The notes under the pieces were generated by a model. The model saw only the letters and a list, made by a program, of their open reading frames with translations, did not search any database and was not told the origin of the DNA. Shown here in pieces: positions 1 through 7,472 of a stretch of DNA of 10,300 nucleotides. The stretch covers positions 1 through 10,300 of the forward strand of contig JALOKS010000075.1 of NCBI GenBank assembly GCA_025456385.1, given 5' to 3'. How positions within the stretch are numbered: position 1 is the first letter of the stretch; the number at the start of each line of letters is the position of its first letter. Origin of the DNA: Thermoanaerobaculales bacterium (lineage in GTDB: Bacteria; Acidobacteriota; Thermoanaerobaculia; Thermoanaerobaculales; Sulfomarinibacteraceae). Both the position numbers and the translations under genes were made by a program.

Positions 1-50
1 CCCCCCCGGAGCACCAGCAGGAAACAGCCGACCGCGACCCGAGCCCGCAT
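1..50 (-). CDS. N-terminus of an unidentified exported or membrane protein (partial)
   Basis: Only the first 16 codons are inside the window; the gene continues past the left edge. The start is the ATG at 50-48, chosen because a strong Shine-Dalgarno sequence (GGAGG followed by more G) lies 8 nt upstream. The encoded start, MRARVAVGCFLLVL, has two arginines followed by a hydrophobic run, so it looks like a signal peptide or membrane anchor. A promoter-like element ends about 64 nt upstream, so the gene may have its own transcription in addition to read-through from phoR. Genes placed after phoBR can be porins, phosphatases or other phosphate-starvation proteins, but nothing visible identifies this product. 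An upstream ATG at 79-77 is in a different frame and lacks a signal-like start. Confidence 0.5.
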   Translation of the reverse strand, partial: MRARVAVGCFLLVLRG

Positions 51-113
51 GCGGACCCCCTCCGGGGCTGCCGTGGCATCGGTCCCGGACAGGCCCCGCC
101 GCCCCGGGGGAGG

Positions 114-142
114 ATATTAAGCTGGCGTGAAGCCGCGGTCAA
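114..142 (-). promoter_or_regulatory. Sigma70-type promoter at the phoR stop codon
   Basis: On the minus strand TTGACC (142-137) is followed by a 17-nt spacer and TAATAT (119-114). The first hexamer matches the TTGACA consensus at five of six positions, and the second matches TATAAT at four of six. The AT-rich patch TTAATAT stands out sharply in this G+C-rich sequence. The element overlaps the phoR stop codon (141-139) and points toward the gene starting at 50, which would give a leader of about 55-60 nt. Three 11-nt units with a loose GYTTNAC pattern (144-112) overlap it, so PhoB control is possible but not shown. Confidence 0.5.
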
Positions 143-1440
143 ACGGAGGCCGCGGCGCCCTCGGCCCCACCCGCCGACGCGTCGGCGGGCATGCTCACCG
201 TGACCTTGGTGCCGACGCCCTCCCGCGAGTCGAGGCTCAAGCTGCCGCCCATCAGCTGCACCATGTGCTTGACGATCGCGAGACCGAGGCCGAGGCCCCC
301 GCGACCCGGGGTGCGCGCCTTGTCGACGCGGTAGAAGCGCTGCATCACCGCACCGAGCTCGGTGGCGGGGATGCCCTCGCCGCTGTCGGCCACCTCGAGC
401 ACCACCTGCTCGCTGCGCAGCCGCGCGCGCGTCCGCACCCAGCCGCCGCTGCGGTTGTACTTGATCGCGTTGTCCACGAGGTTGCTGAGGACGCGATAGA
501 GGCCGCGCCGGTCGCACCAGCAGCGGAGATCCTCGGGCACGTCGAGCTCGAGCGCCACCTCCGCGCGCAGCGCCTCCGGCCCGAAGTCGGCCATGACCTC
601 GCGCACCAGCACCGCGACCGGCAGGCTCTCGAGGTGCAGCTCGACCTCGCCGGCCTCGATGGAGGCGAGCTCGTAGAGCTCGGCGGTGAGCCGGTCGATT
701 CGTTCGACCTGGCGGATCAGGAGCTCGGCCTCCGGGGACGCGACCTCCGTCTCGAGCGACTCGACCGCGGTGCGCATCACGGTCAGCGGCGACCGCAGCT
801 CGTGCGAAAGGTCCTGAACGAAGCGTCGCCGCAGCTCGGCCGCCTTGCGCACCAGGCCGACGTCCGCGAGCAGCACCACCGCGCCGCCGTCGCGCACCGG
901 GAAGGCGTGCACCTCCCACAGCCCGCGCGGGTTCTCGACCACGACACTTCCCGGACGCTCGCCGCCCGCCGCCGCGCGCACCGCCTCCACCGCCTGCGGG
1001 TTGCGGAGGATCTCCAGCAGGTGGGTGTCCGGGTCGACCCGCTCGACGCCGCAGAAACGCAGGGCGACCTGGTTGATGAGCCGGATCTCGAGCCTCGAGC
1101 TCACGACCAGCAGCCCCTCGCCAAGGCTCGACGAGAGATCCTCGAGCAGCGTCGAGGTGTGGCGTCGAGCCTCCTCGCAGCCCGCGAGCGCGGAGCGCAT
1201 CTCGGCAAGCAGCCGCCGCGCCTCGCCGGCGGTGGCCGCGCCGAGGCCCCGCGCCAGCTCGCGCAGCGGCGCCCCGCACAGCTGCCAGTGGACTGCCTCG
1301 ACGACCACCGCCCCGGCCACCCACACGGCCACGATCCCCGTCACGGGCCCCGCCTCCCGACTCGCCGCCCAGACGAGCAGGGCGGCGAGCAGCGGCGCGG
1401 CCGCAGCCGCGGTCGCAGCGAGGTGCGTGAGACGCCTCAC
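139..1440 (-). CDS. phoR: Phosphate regulon sensor histidine kinase PhoR
   Basis: Membrane-bound histidine kinase of 433 aa that would autophosphorylate and transfer phosphate to PhoB. Two hydrophobic segments (about residues 7-26 and 31-51) with only a very short loop between them anchor the protein. A PAS-like region follows (about 98-195). The HisKA region has the phospho-accepting H213 in LSHELRSPLTV. The ATPase domain shows the N box (NLVDNAIKYN, 320-329), G1 (ADSGEGIP, 351-358), F box (RFYRVD) and G2 (GLGLGLAI, 382-389). The lack of a periplasmic sensing domain is typical of PhoR, which is thought to read Pst transporter state through PhoU. The start is a GTG whose last bases form the phoB stop (GTGA overlap), implying translational coupling. 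The reading frame stays open upstream inside phoB, but no signature lies there. All catalytic motifs are intact. Confidence 0.93.
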   Translation of the reverse strand: MRRLTHLAATAAAAAPLLAALLVWAASREAGPVTGIVAVWVAGAVVVEAVHWQLCGAPLRELARGLGAATAGEARRLLAEMRSALAGCEEARRHTSTLLEDLSSSLGEGLLVVSSRLEIRLINQVALRFCGVERVDPDTHLLEILRNPQAVEAVRAAAGGERPGSVVVENPRGLWEVHAFPVRDGGAVVLLADVGLVRKAAELRRRFVQDLSHELRSPLTVMRTAVESLETEVASPEAELLIRQVERIDRLTAELYELASIEAGEVELHLESLPVAVLVREVMADFGPEALRAEVALELDVPEDLRCWCDRRGLYRVLSNLVDNAIKYNRSGGWVRTRARLRSEQVVLEVADSGEGIPATELGAVMQRFYRVDKARTPGRGGLGLGLAIVKHMVQLMGGSLSLDSREGVGTKVTVSMPADASAGGAEGAAASV

Positions 1441-2123
1441 GGGTAGCCCCGGAAGCGGTAGCCGGCTCCGATCACGGTTTCGATGACCTCCTGACCGAGC
1501 TTCTTGCGCAGGGCGCGGACGTGGACGTCGACGGTGCGCGTCTCGACCTCGCTCGACAGGCCCCACACCCGCTCCAGGATCCGCTCCCGCGTGACCACCC
1601 ACGGCCGGCTGGTGATGAGGTACCAGAGGAGCTCGAACTCGCGCATGGTCAGCCGCACCTCGGCCCCGTCGAAGCTCACGTCCAGCGGGCCGCGGCGGAC
1701 CCCCAGCCGGCGGTCGTGGTACTCGTCCTCGGGCACGCCGCCGTCGAGGGCGCGCCGCCGCAGCAGGGCGCGGATGCGGCTCTTGAGCTCGCGCAGCGAG
1801 AAGGGTTTGGTGACGTAGTCGTCGGCGCCGAGGTCGAGGCCGAGGATGCGGTCGCTCTCGTCGACCCGTGCGGTGAGCATGATGATCGGGAGGTCGCGCA
1901 CCGCGCTGGTGTCGCGCAGCTCGCGGCACACGCTCAGCCCGTCGAGGTCCGGCAGGTTGAGGTCGAGCAGCACGAGGTCCGGGGGACGGCCCAGAATCCC
2001 GTCGAGGCCCTCGCGACCGGTTCGGTAGACCGTCACCTCGTAGCCCTCCTTCTCGATGGCGGGGGCCAGGGTCTGGCAGAGATCAGGGTCATCCTCGACC
2101 AACACGATGCGCTCGCGTGCCAT
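1437..2123 (-). CDS. phoB: Phosphate regulon response regulator PhoB
   Basis: Two-domain OmpR/PhoB-family response regulator, 228 aa, the usual length. The receiver domain (1-120) has the acidic pair D11/D12, the phosphorylated D54 in LVLLDLNLPD, T84 and K106 (TKPFS). The C-terminal winged-helix DNA-binding domain (about 140-226) includes the recognition region RTVDVHVRALRKKLG and ends with GAGYRFRGY, characteristic of the family. When phosphorylated it should bind Pho boxes, such as the one upstream of pstS, and activate transcription. The start ATG at 2123 is preceded by GGAGAG about 8 nt upstream and lies one nucleotide after the phoU stop; an in-frame start 15 codons earlier would lie inside phoU and add no domain sequence. 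Its stop overlaps the phoR start. Placement inside a pst operon with phoU and phoR supports PhoB rather than another OmpR-type regulator. Confidence 0.95.
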   Translation of the reverse strand: MARERIVLVEDDPDLCQTLAPAIEKEGYEVTVYRTGREGLDGILGRPPDLVLLDLNLPDLDGLSVCRELRDTSAVRDLPIIMLTARVDESDRILGLDLGADDYVTKPFSLRELKSRIRALLRRRALDGGVPEDEYHDRRLGVRRGPLDVSFDGAEVRLTMREFELLWYLITSRPWVVTRERILERVWGLSSEVETRTVDVHVRALRKKLGQEVIETVIGAGYRFRGYP

Positions 2124-2124
2124 G

Positions 2125-2817
2125 TCAGCTCTCTCCTTCCCGATCGACGACCTCGACGTTGCGGCCACCGCCGTGGCGGATCGGCCGACCCTCGACCAGG
2201 TACACGACCTCCTCGGCGATGTTGGTCGCCTGGTCGGCGATCCGCTCCGCGAAGCGGGCCACCAGCAGGAGGACGATCAGGTTCGCCACCCGCTCGGGTG
2301 CGGCCGTCATCTCGGCGAGCAGCTGTCGGTAGTGGCCCCAGTAGAGGCGGTCGACCTCGTCGTCGCGGGCGATGACGTCGCGGGCTCCGCCGACGCTCCG
2401 CTGCACGTAGGCGGCAATGGCGTCCGCCACCATCGCCCGCGACAGCGCGAGCATCCGCGGCAGGTCGAAGAGCGTGCCGGATGCCTTCGCGCCGTCGAGG
2501 TCGATCAGGTAGCGCGCGATGTTGACGACGTTGTCGGCGATCCGCTCGAGCCCCGGTCCGAGCTTGATGGCGACGATCACGAAGCGGAGGTCGGTCGCCA
2601 TCGGCTGGTGGCGGGCGATGAACTCGGTCGCGAGGCGGTCGATCTCGATCTCACAGGCGTCGATCCGGTCGTCGCCGCGGATCACCTCCCGCGCGAGCTC
2701 GAGGTCGCGCTCGACGAGGACCTTGGCGATGTCGTCGAGGGACTTCTCCACCAGGCCGGCCATGGTCAGCACCTGCTGCTTGATCTGATCGAGGTCCTGC
2801 TCGAACTGCCGGGCCAT
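2125..2817 (-). CDS. phoU: Phosphate signalling protein PhoU
   Basis: Cytoplasmic helical protein, 230 aa, a normal PhoU length. It is built from two similar three-helix halves, each carrying the family's acidic metal-binding motif: ERIADNVVNIA (E91...D95) in the first half and ERIADQATNIAEE (E191...D195) in the second. PhoU connects the Pst transporter to PhoR and prevents excessive Pho activation and phosphate uptake when phosphate is plentiful. The start ATG at 2817 has a strong GGGAGGAGGG ribosome-binding site a few nt upstream and lies 19 nt after the pstB stop. Its stop lies one nucleotide before the phoB start, so PhoU and PhoB are probably translationally coupled. The last roughly 18 residues are a polar, probably disordered tail. 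Confidence 0.95.
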   Translation of the reverse strand: MARQFEQDLDQIKQQVLTMAGLVEKSLDDIAKVLVERDLELAREVIRGDDRIDACEIEIDRLATEFIARHQPMATDLRFVIVAIKLGPGLERIADNVVNIARYLIDLDGAKASGTLFDLPRMLALSRAMVADAIAAYVQRSVGGARDVIARDDEVDRLYWGHYRQLLAEMTAAPERVANLIVLLLVARFAERIADQATNIAEEVVYLVEGRPIRHGGGRNVEVVDREGES

Positions 2818-2836
2818 CGGCCCTCCTCCCGCCGCC

Positions 2837-3604
2837 TCAGCCGAAGCGGCCGGTGATGTAGTCCTCCGAGAGCTTCTCCCGGGGGTTGGTGAACATGCGG
2901 GCCGTCGCGCCGAACTCGACCAGGCGCCCGGCCATCAGAAAGGCCGTGAAGTCGGCCACCCGCGCCGCCTGCTGCAGGTTGTGGGTGACGATGACGATCG
3001 TGTAGCGCTCCTTGAGCCGGACCAGGGTGTCCTCGATCTTCGCGGTCGAGATGGGATCGAGGGAGGAGGCCGGCTCGTCGAGGAGCAGGATGTCGGGCTC
3101 GTTGGCGAGCGCGCGCGCGATGCACAGCCGCTGCTGCTGGCCACCGGAGAGGTCGAGCGCCGACTCGTCGAGGCGGTGGCTGACCTCCGCCCAGAGGTCG
3201 GCGAGGCGTAGCGAGTGCTCGGCGATCTCGGCCAGGCGCGCCGGGTCGCGGACGCCAGACATGCGGGGCCCGAAGGTGACGTTGCGGCGAATCGACATCG
3301 GGAAGGGGTTCGACTTCTGGAACACCATCCCCACCCTCTTGCGCAGGCTCTCGAGGTCGACCTCGGAGGTCGTGACGTCAACCCCTTCGACGAAGACCCT
3401 GCCGCTGACGCGGACCTTCGGGTAGGCGTCGTTCATGCGGTTGAAGCAGCGCAGCAGGGTGGTCTTGCCGCAACCCGAAGGCCCGATCACGGCCGTGATC
3501 CGCCGCCCCGGCACGCGGAGGTCGACCTCGGCAAGGGCGCGCACGGGGCCGTAGTGGAGGCTCAGCTCGCGGGTCTCGAGGACCGGGTCATCCCCCTGGG
3601 TCAT
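2837..3604 (-). CDS. pstB: Phosphate ABC transporter ATP-binding protein PstB
   Basis: Cytoplasmic ATPase of the high-affinity phosphate importer, 255 aa, close to the family norm. Visible motifs, in order: Walker A GPSGCGKT (41-48), Q-loop Q96 in the PstB-typical MVFQKSNPFPMSI segment, ABC signature LSGGQQQR (152-159), Walker B ILLLDEP (172-178), D-loop SSLD (180-183) and switch H208 (THNLQQAARVAD). The LRCFNRMND stretch after Walker A and the SEDYITGRFG C-terminus are also characteristic of PstB. The start ATG at 3604 lies 5 nt after the pstA stop, with GGAGG and GAGGA sequences upstream; the same frame stays open far upstream through pstA, but that translation is low-complexity Arg/Pro/Gly and is not protein. 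It would pair with PstC and PstA as a homodimer. Confidence 0.96.
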   Translation of the reverse strand: MTQGDDPVLETRELSLHYGPVRALAEVDLRVPGRRITAVIGPSGCGKTTLLRCFNRMNDAYPKVRVSGRVFVEGVDVTTSEVDLESLRKRVGMVFQKSNPFPMSIRRNVTFGPRMSGVRDPARLAEIAEHSLRLADLWAEVSHRLDESALDLSGGQQQRLCIARALANEPDILLLDEPASSLDPISTAKIEDTLVRLKERYTIVIVTHNLQQAARVADFTAFLMAGRLVEFGATARMFTNPREKLSEDYITGRFG

Positions 3605-3609
3605 CGTCC

Positions 3610-5241
3610 TCAGCCCTCCAGCACGCGGTACGCCGCGCGCACGCGGCGGCGGACGAGGATCGCCGTCAGGTTCACGACCACCACCAGGACCAGGAGCAGC
3701 AGGGTGCTCGCGAAGGCCATCGGCTTCGCGGCCTCGATGTTGGGCGACTGCATGGACACATCGTACACATGGAAGCTGAGGTGCATGAACTTGCGGTGAA
3801 GGTGGAGAAACGGCGGCTCGCCGTCCACCGGCAGGGCGGGCGCGAGCTTGACCGCCCCGGTCAGCATCAACGGCGCGACCTCCCCGGCGGCGCGGCTGAT
3901 GGCGAGGATCAGACCGGTCAGGATCCCCGGCAGCGCGGCCGGCAGCACGATCTGGAGGAGGGTCTGCAGCCGGTTGGCGCCGAGGGCCCGCGCCCCCTCG
4001 CGCCAGCTCGACGGCACCGCCTGCAGTCCCTCGCGGGTGGCCACCACCACGACCGGGATGGTGAGCACCGCGAGGGTCAGCGAGGCCCACAGGATCCCTC
4101 CGGTGCCGAAGGTGGGCGACGGCAGCTCGTCGGCGAAGAGGCTGCGATCGACGGCGCCGCCGACGCCGTAGACGAAGAAAGCGAGCCCGAACATGCCGAA
4201 GACGATCGACGGCACCCCCGCCAGGTTGTGGATCGCACGGTCGGCGACCCACTGCAAGGGGCCGTCCCCGGCGTACTCGTGGAGGTAGACCGCCGCCAGC
4301 ACGCCGAGCGGCATCACCGCCACGCTCATCAGCAGCACCATCAGGACGGTGCCGAAGAGCGCCGGGAAGACCCCCCCTTCGGTGTTGGCCTCGCGGGGCG
4401 CCGAGAACAGGAAGCGGAGGGCGGAGCCGGCCGCGTGCAGCGCCCGTTGCAGGGGCCCGAGGCGGTTCGACCAGGTGAGGCGCTCGACCGTTGCCATGCC
4501 GACCTCGAGGCTGACCGCGCCGGTGTCCAGGATGACGGCGGCGCCGGCCAGACGCCGCTCGCGCTCCCGAATCGCGGCCTCGAGCGTCTCGAGGCGGGGC
4601 CGGAGCTGCTCCCGGAGGGTCGCTGCCGCGCGTTCCGCGTCGGCGAGGTCGTGGGCATCCGCCGCGCTGCTGCGCCGCAGGCGCTCGAACGCGTGCTCCG
4701 CCTCGGTCAGCGGCCGCCGCACCCGGGCGTGCCGGGCGCGCTCGCGGCGCAGCGCGCGCCGCTCGGCGGCCGCCGCCGCCAACGCGGCGGCGAGAGCCTG
4801 GTCGTCGCCCGGGGGCACCGCCTCGCCCTCGAGGCTGCGGCAGGACAGGAAGCGCCCGAGAGCCTCGCCGCCGACGCTGCGTTCGATCGCCACCGCGTCC
4901 TGCGGGCGCCGTCGGACGATGATCGCGGCCTCGTCGACCGCGAGGTGGTCGTCGCCCCCGAGCTCGCGGTTGCCGACCTTGAGGAGCAACGGTCCGAGGC
5001 CGCCGTCGCGCGCCGGCTCGCGGCGCACGATCTCGCCGACCACCCGGCTCCCGTCGGCGAGCTCGAGCTCCCACACCGGGGCCGGCCAGAACCAGACCGC
5101 CGCGTTCGCCGCCACCACCCACAGCAGGACCGCGAGCATCAGCAGCACGAGGAGGGTGGCGAGAGCCGTCGTGAGCACACCCGCCCCGCCGTGCGCGAGG
5201 AGCGGCGGGCGGGGCAGGACGCGCGGCTCAGAATCTGGCAT
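3610..5241 (-). CDS. pstA: Phosphate ABC transporter permease PstA, long form with an extra domain
   Basis: Inner-membrane channel subunit of the phosphate importer. At 543 aa it is nearly twice the classic PstA of about 280-300 aa. A first membrane segment (about 22-50) is followed by about 240 residues that should face the periplasm. These include WELELADGSRVVGEIV, which looks like a small beta-domain, and an Ala/Arg/Glu-rich stretch (about 148-235) likely to form a coiled coil. The standard permease core runs from about 290 to 530, with five or so membrane segments and the EAA loop EGARALGANRLQTLLQIVLP (415-434) that contacts PstB. Long PstA proteins with an N-terminal DUF3333-type region are known in Pseudomonas and Vibrio relatives; assignment of this insert to that family is inferred. 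The start ATG at 5241 overlaps the pstC end by 14 nt and has GGAG just upstream. Confidence 0.92.
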   Translation of the reverse strand: MPDSEPRVLPRPPLLAHGGAGVLTTALATLLVLLMLAVLLWVVAANAAVWFWPAPVWELELADGSRVVGEIVRREPARDGGLGPLLLKVGNRELGGDDHLAVDEAAIIVRRRPQDAVAIERSVGGEALGRFLSCRSLEGEAVPPGDDQALAAALAAAAAERRALRRERARHARVRRPLTEAEHAFERLRRSSAADAHDLADAERAAATLREQLRPRLETLEAAIRERERRLAGAAVILDTGAVSLEVGMATVERLTWSNRLGPLQRALHAAGSALRFLFSAPREANTEGGVFPALFGTVLMVLLMSVAVMPLGVLAAVYLHEYAGDGPLQWVADRAIHNLAGVPSIVFGMFGLAFFVYGVGGAVDRSLFADELPSPTFGTGGILWASLTLAVLTIPVVVVATREGLQAVPSSWREGARALGANRLQTLLQIVLPAALPGILTGLILAISRAAGEVAPLMLTGAVKLAPALPVDGEPPFLHLHRKFMHLSFHVYDVSMQSPNIEAAKPMAFASTLLLLVLVVVVNLTAILVRRRVRAAYRVLEG

Positions 5242-7465
5242 AGCGGCTCCGCAGGGCGCGTCCGACCGCGCCGGCGGCGGTCGTGATCGCGAAGCTGAAG
5301 GCGAACAGCAGGAGGCCGGTCACGAAGAGGACCCGGTAGTGGGTGGTGCCGATGGCGGCCTCCGGGATCTCGACCGCGATCGCCGCCGCCATCGTGCGCA
5401 TGCCGTCGAAGGGACCGAGGCCGGTGAGGGCGGTGTTCCCCGAGGCCATGAGCACGATCATGGTCTCGCCGACCGCGCGCCCGAAGCCGAGGAAGACGGC
5501 CGCGAACAGGCCCGGGCTCGCCGCCGGCAGGACCATGCGCGTCGCGGCCTGCCAGCGGGTGGCGCCGAGCGCGCGCGCCGCGTGGGTCAGCGAGCGCGGC
5601 ACCGAGGAGCAGGCATCCTCGGCAACGGTGAAGATCACCGGGATGACCGCGAAGCCGAGGGCGACGCCGACGACCAGCGCGTTGCGCTGGTCGTAGCGGA
5701 GGCCCCACTCCGCGAACAGCCAGCGCGTGAGGTCGCCGCCGAACAGGAGCCGCTCCAGCGGGCCGGCGACCCACCACACGACCGCCAGCACCGCCGCCGC
5801 GGCGGCCGCGACCAAGCCGAGCTCGATGCCGGCGGAGGTCCGTCGGCGGAAGGCCGGGGGCAGCACCCGCCACCCGAGAAGGGCGAGCAGGACGACCGCG
5901 GGCAGGGCGACCAGCGACATCAGGGCCGGCAGGAGGAAGGCCTCGAGGCGCGGCGCGAGCCACAGCGCCGCCAGGAAGCCGACCACCACCGACGGCACCG
6001 CCGCCATCAGCTCGACGGCGGGCTTGACGACCGCCTGCAGCCGCGGCGGGGCGAGCTGCGACACGTAGACCGCTGCGAGCAGGGCGAGCGGCACCGCCAC
6101 CAGCATCGCGTAGGCGGTCGCCTTCAGGGTGCCGAGGATCAGCGGCGTCACGCTCAGCTTGCGCTCGAAGCTGTCGTCGCCGCCGCTCGTCTGCCAGACC
6201 AGGCGGGGCCGCGCGTAACCCTCGTAGATCCGCGGCAGGAGCAGCGTGCGGAGGCTGACCTCGGAGTGCGGGTCATCGAGGCCGGCGAAGGCGATCCCGG
6301 ACGGGCCGAGGCCCGCGACCGCGGTCCCTCGCGGCGCCATCGCGAGCGCCGAGAGCGGCGCGATCGGCCACATCGTGGCGACGCGGCGCGAGCCCGTGGT
6401 CGCGTTGTAGACGGCGAGGCTGCCGTCGGCCCCGGCGACCGCGAAGCCGCGGCTGCGGTCGGCGGCGGCGAGCGCGATCGGGCGGGCCCCGAGCGCGCGC
6501 GGGCGGCGGACCACCCGCCACTGCGACGCAGCCGGAGCGATCTCGACCTCGTCGCGGTGCGCGAGCGTGCGGCCGACCCCGTCATCGGGGACGACGAGCC
6601 GCGCCCCGGGCTCCACGACCACCCCCCGCAGCCGCAGGCTCCGCGAGGTGCCGTTGCGCACCTCGACCCGGCGCTGGGCCTGGAGGAGGGCGAGCGCGCC
6701 GTCATCGGAGGCCGCCAGCAGCGAGCGGCCGCCGTCTAGGAAGCAGACCAGGGCGACGTCGACGGGCGGCAGCCCGAGCTCCTCGGGACGGCCGTCCGGG
6801 AGGCGGACGAGCTCGAGCGCGCCGTCCGGCCGCACGAGGGCGGCGGTCGCGAGGCCTTCGGCGAGAGCGGCGGCACGCGCGCCGCCCGGCGGCAGCGCGA
6901 GCTCCGACCAGGCTCCTTCCCGCCAGCTCCAGGCTGCGGTCCGGGCTGCCGACCAGACGAGCACCGCGAGCTCGTCGTCATCGCCGCCGGCGGCGACGGC
7001 CAGCCCCAGCCACGCGACCTCGGGGTCCAGGGCGAGCGGCGTCGTCAGTGGCTGCCAGCCGGGGGCATCGGCGGCTCGGCCGGCACGGACGCGACCGACC
7101 GTCAGCAGGCCGGAGGCGTCGAGCGCGGCCTGCAGCCCGCCCGGCTCGTGGACGGCGGCCCGCAAGGGGACCGCGACCTCCGGCAGGCGGGCGAGGATGG
7201 CTCCCGAGGCCTCGCGGACGACGCCGCGTGCATCGAGGGACCAGGGCCGGCCGCTGCGCTCCGGAAAGCCCACCGCCAGCGTCGCCTCGCCGGTCGCAGC
7301 GATGCTCGGCGGCGCCAGGCGTGCCCTCAGGAAGAGCGGCAGCGCGCTGAGGGTGATGCCGAGGACCATGACCGCCACCAGCAGGACCACGAGGCCGCCG
7401 CCGCAGCGGATGACGGCGGCGGCGATGCGGTCCTTGGTGCGCTCGCTCGACCCGCGGCGGGCCAC
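5228..7465 (-). CDS. pstC: Phosphate ABC transporter permease PstC, long form with beta-propeller-like insert
   Basis: Second channel subunit, 745 aa from the chosen start, more than twice the classic PstC of about 300 aa. One membrane segment (about 22-46) precedes an insert of about 390 residues predicted to be periplasmic. The insert contains repeated short patterns of hydrophobic strand, Asp/Gly turn and hydrophobic strand, for example VRPDGALELVRLPDG (212-226), SDDGALALLQ (253-262) and AGADGSLAVYNATTG (344-358), which resemble WD40/YVTN-like blades. The permease core (about 440-735) has the EAA loop AARALGATRWQAATRMVLPA (629-648). GTG at 7465, 7 nt after the pstS stop, is preferred; an ATG or GTG-type start at 7537 would overlap pstS by 65 nt and add a Ser/Arg/Pro-rich lead. 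Its ribosome-binding site is weak, consistent with coupling to pstS. Long PstC proteins occur in some Proteobacteria. Confidence 0.9.
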   Translation of the reverse strand: MARRGSSERTKDRIAAAVIRCGGGLVVLLVAVMVLGITLSALPLFLRARLAPPSIAATGEATLAVGFPERSGRPWSLDARGVVREASGAILARLPEVAVPLRAAVHEPGGLQAALDASGLLTVGRVRAGRAADAPGWQPLTTPLALDPEVAWLGLAVAAGGDDDELAVLVWSAARTAAWSWREGAWSELALPPGGARAAALAEGLATAALVRPDGALELVRLPDGRPEELGLPPVDVALVCFLDGGRSLLAASDDGALALLQAQRRVEVRNGTSRSLRLRGVVVEPGARLVVPDDGVGRTLAHRDEVEIAPAASQWRVVRRPRALGARPIALAAADRSRGFAVAGADGSLAVYNATTGSRRVATMWPIAPLSALAMAPRGTAVAGLGPSGIAFAGLDDPHSEVSLRTLLLPRIYEGYARPRLVWQTSGGDDSFERKLSVTPLILGTLKATAYAMLVAVPLALLAAVYVSQLAPPRLQAVVKPAVELMAAVPSVVVGFLAALWLAPRLEAFLLPALMSLVALPAVVLLALLGWRVLPPAFRRRTSAGIELGLVAAAAAAVLAVVWWVAGPLERLLFGGDLTRWLFAEWGLRYDQRNALVVGVALGFAVIPVIFTVAEDACSSVPRSLTHAARALGATRWQAATRMVLPAASPGLFAAVFLGFGRAVGETMIVLMASGNTALTGLGPFDGMRTMAAAIAVEIPEAAIGTTHYRVLFVTGLLLFAFSFAITTAAGAVGRALRSRYARF

Positions 7466-7472
7466 GGTCCGC

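Noticed and set aside
80..112. G+C-rich inverted repeats between phoR and the next gene as an intrinsic terminator
   Set aside because: Stems are short, alternative pairings compete, and no T-run follows on the minus strand.
2837..5122. Apparent fusion of pstB with a long upstream frame
   Set aside because: The upstream part is low-complexity translation of pstA in the wrong frame; PstB homology begins right after the ATG at 3604.
4349..6739. A very long plus-strand open frame (about 796 codons) opposite pstA and pstC, with others of several hundred codons elsewhere
   Set aside because: The translation is Arg/Ala/Ser/Pro-rich without motifs, and the minus strand carries recognisable proteins. 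Long antisense frames are expected when stop codons are rare at this G+C content.
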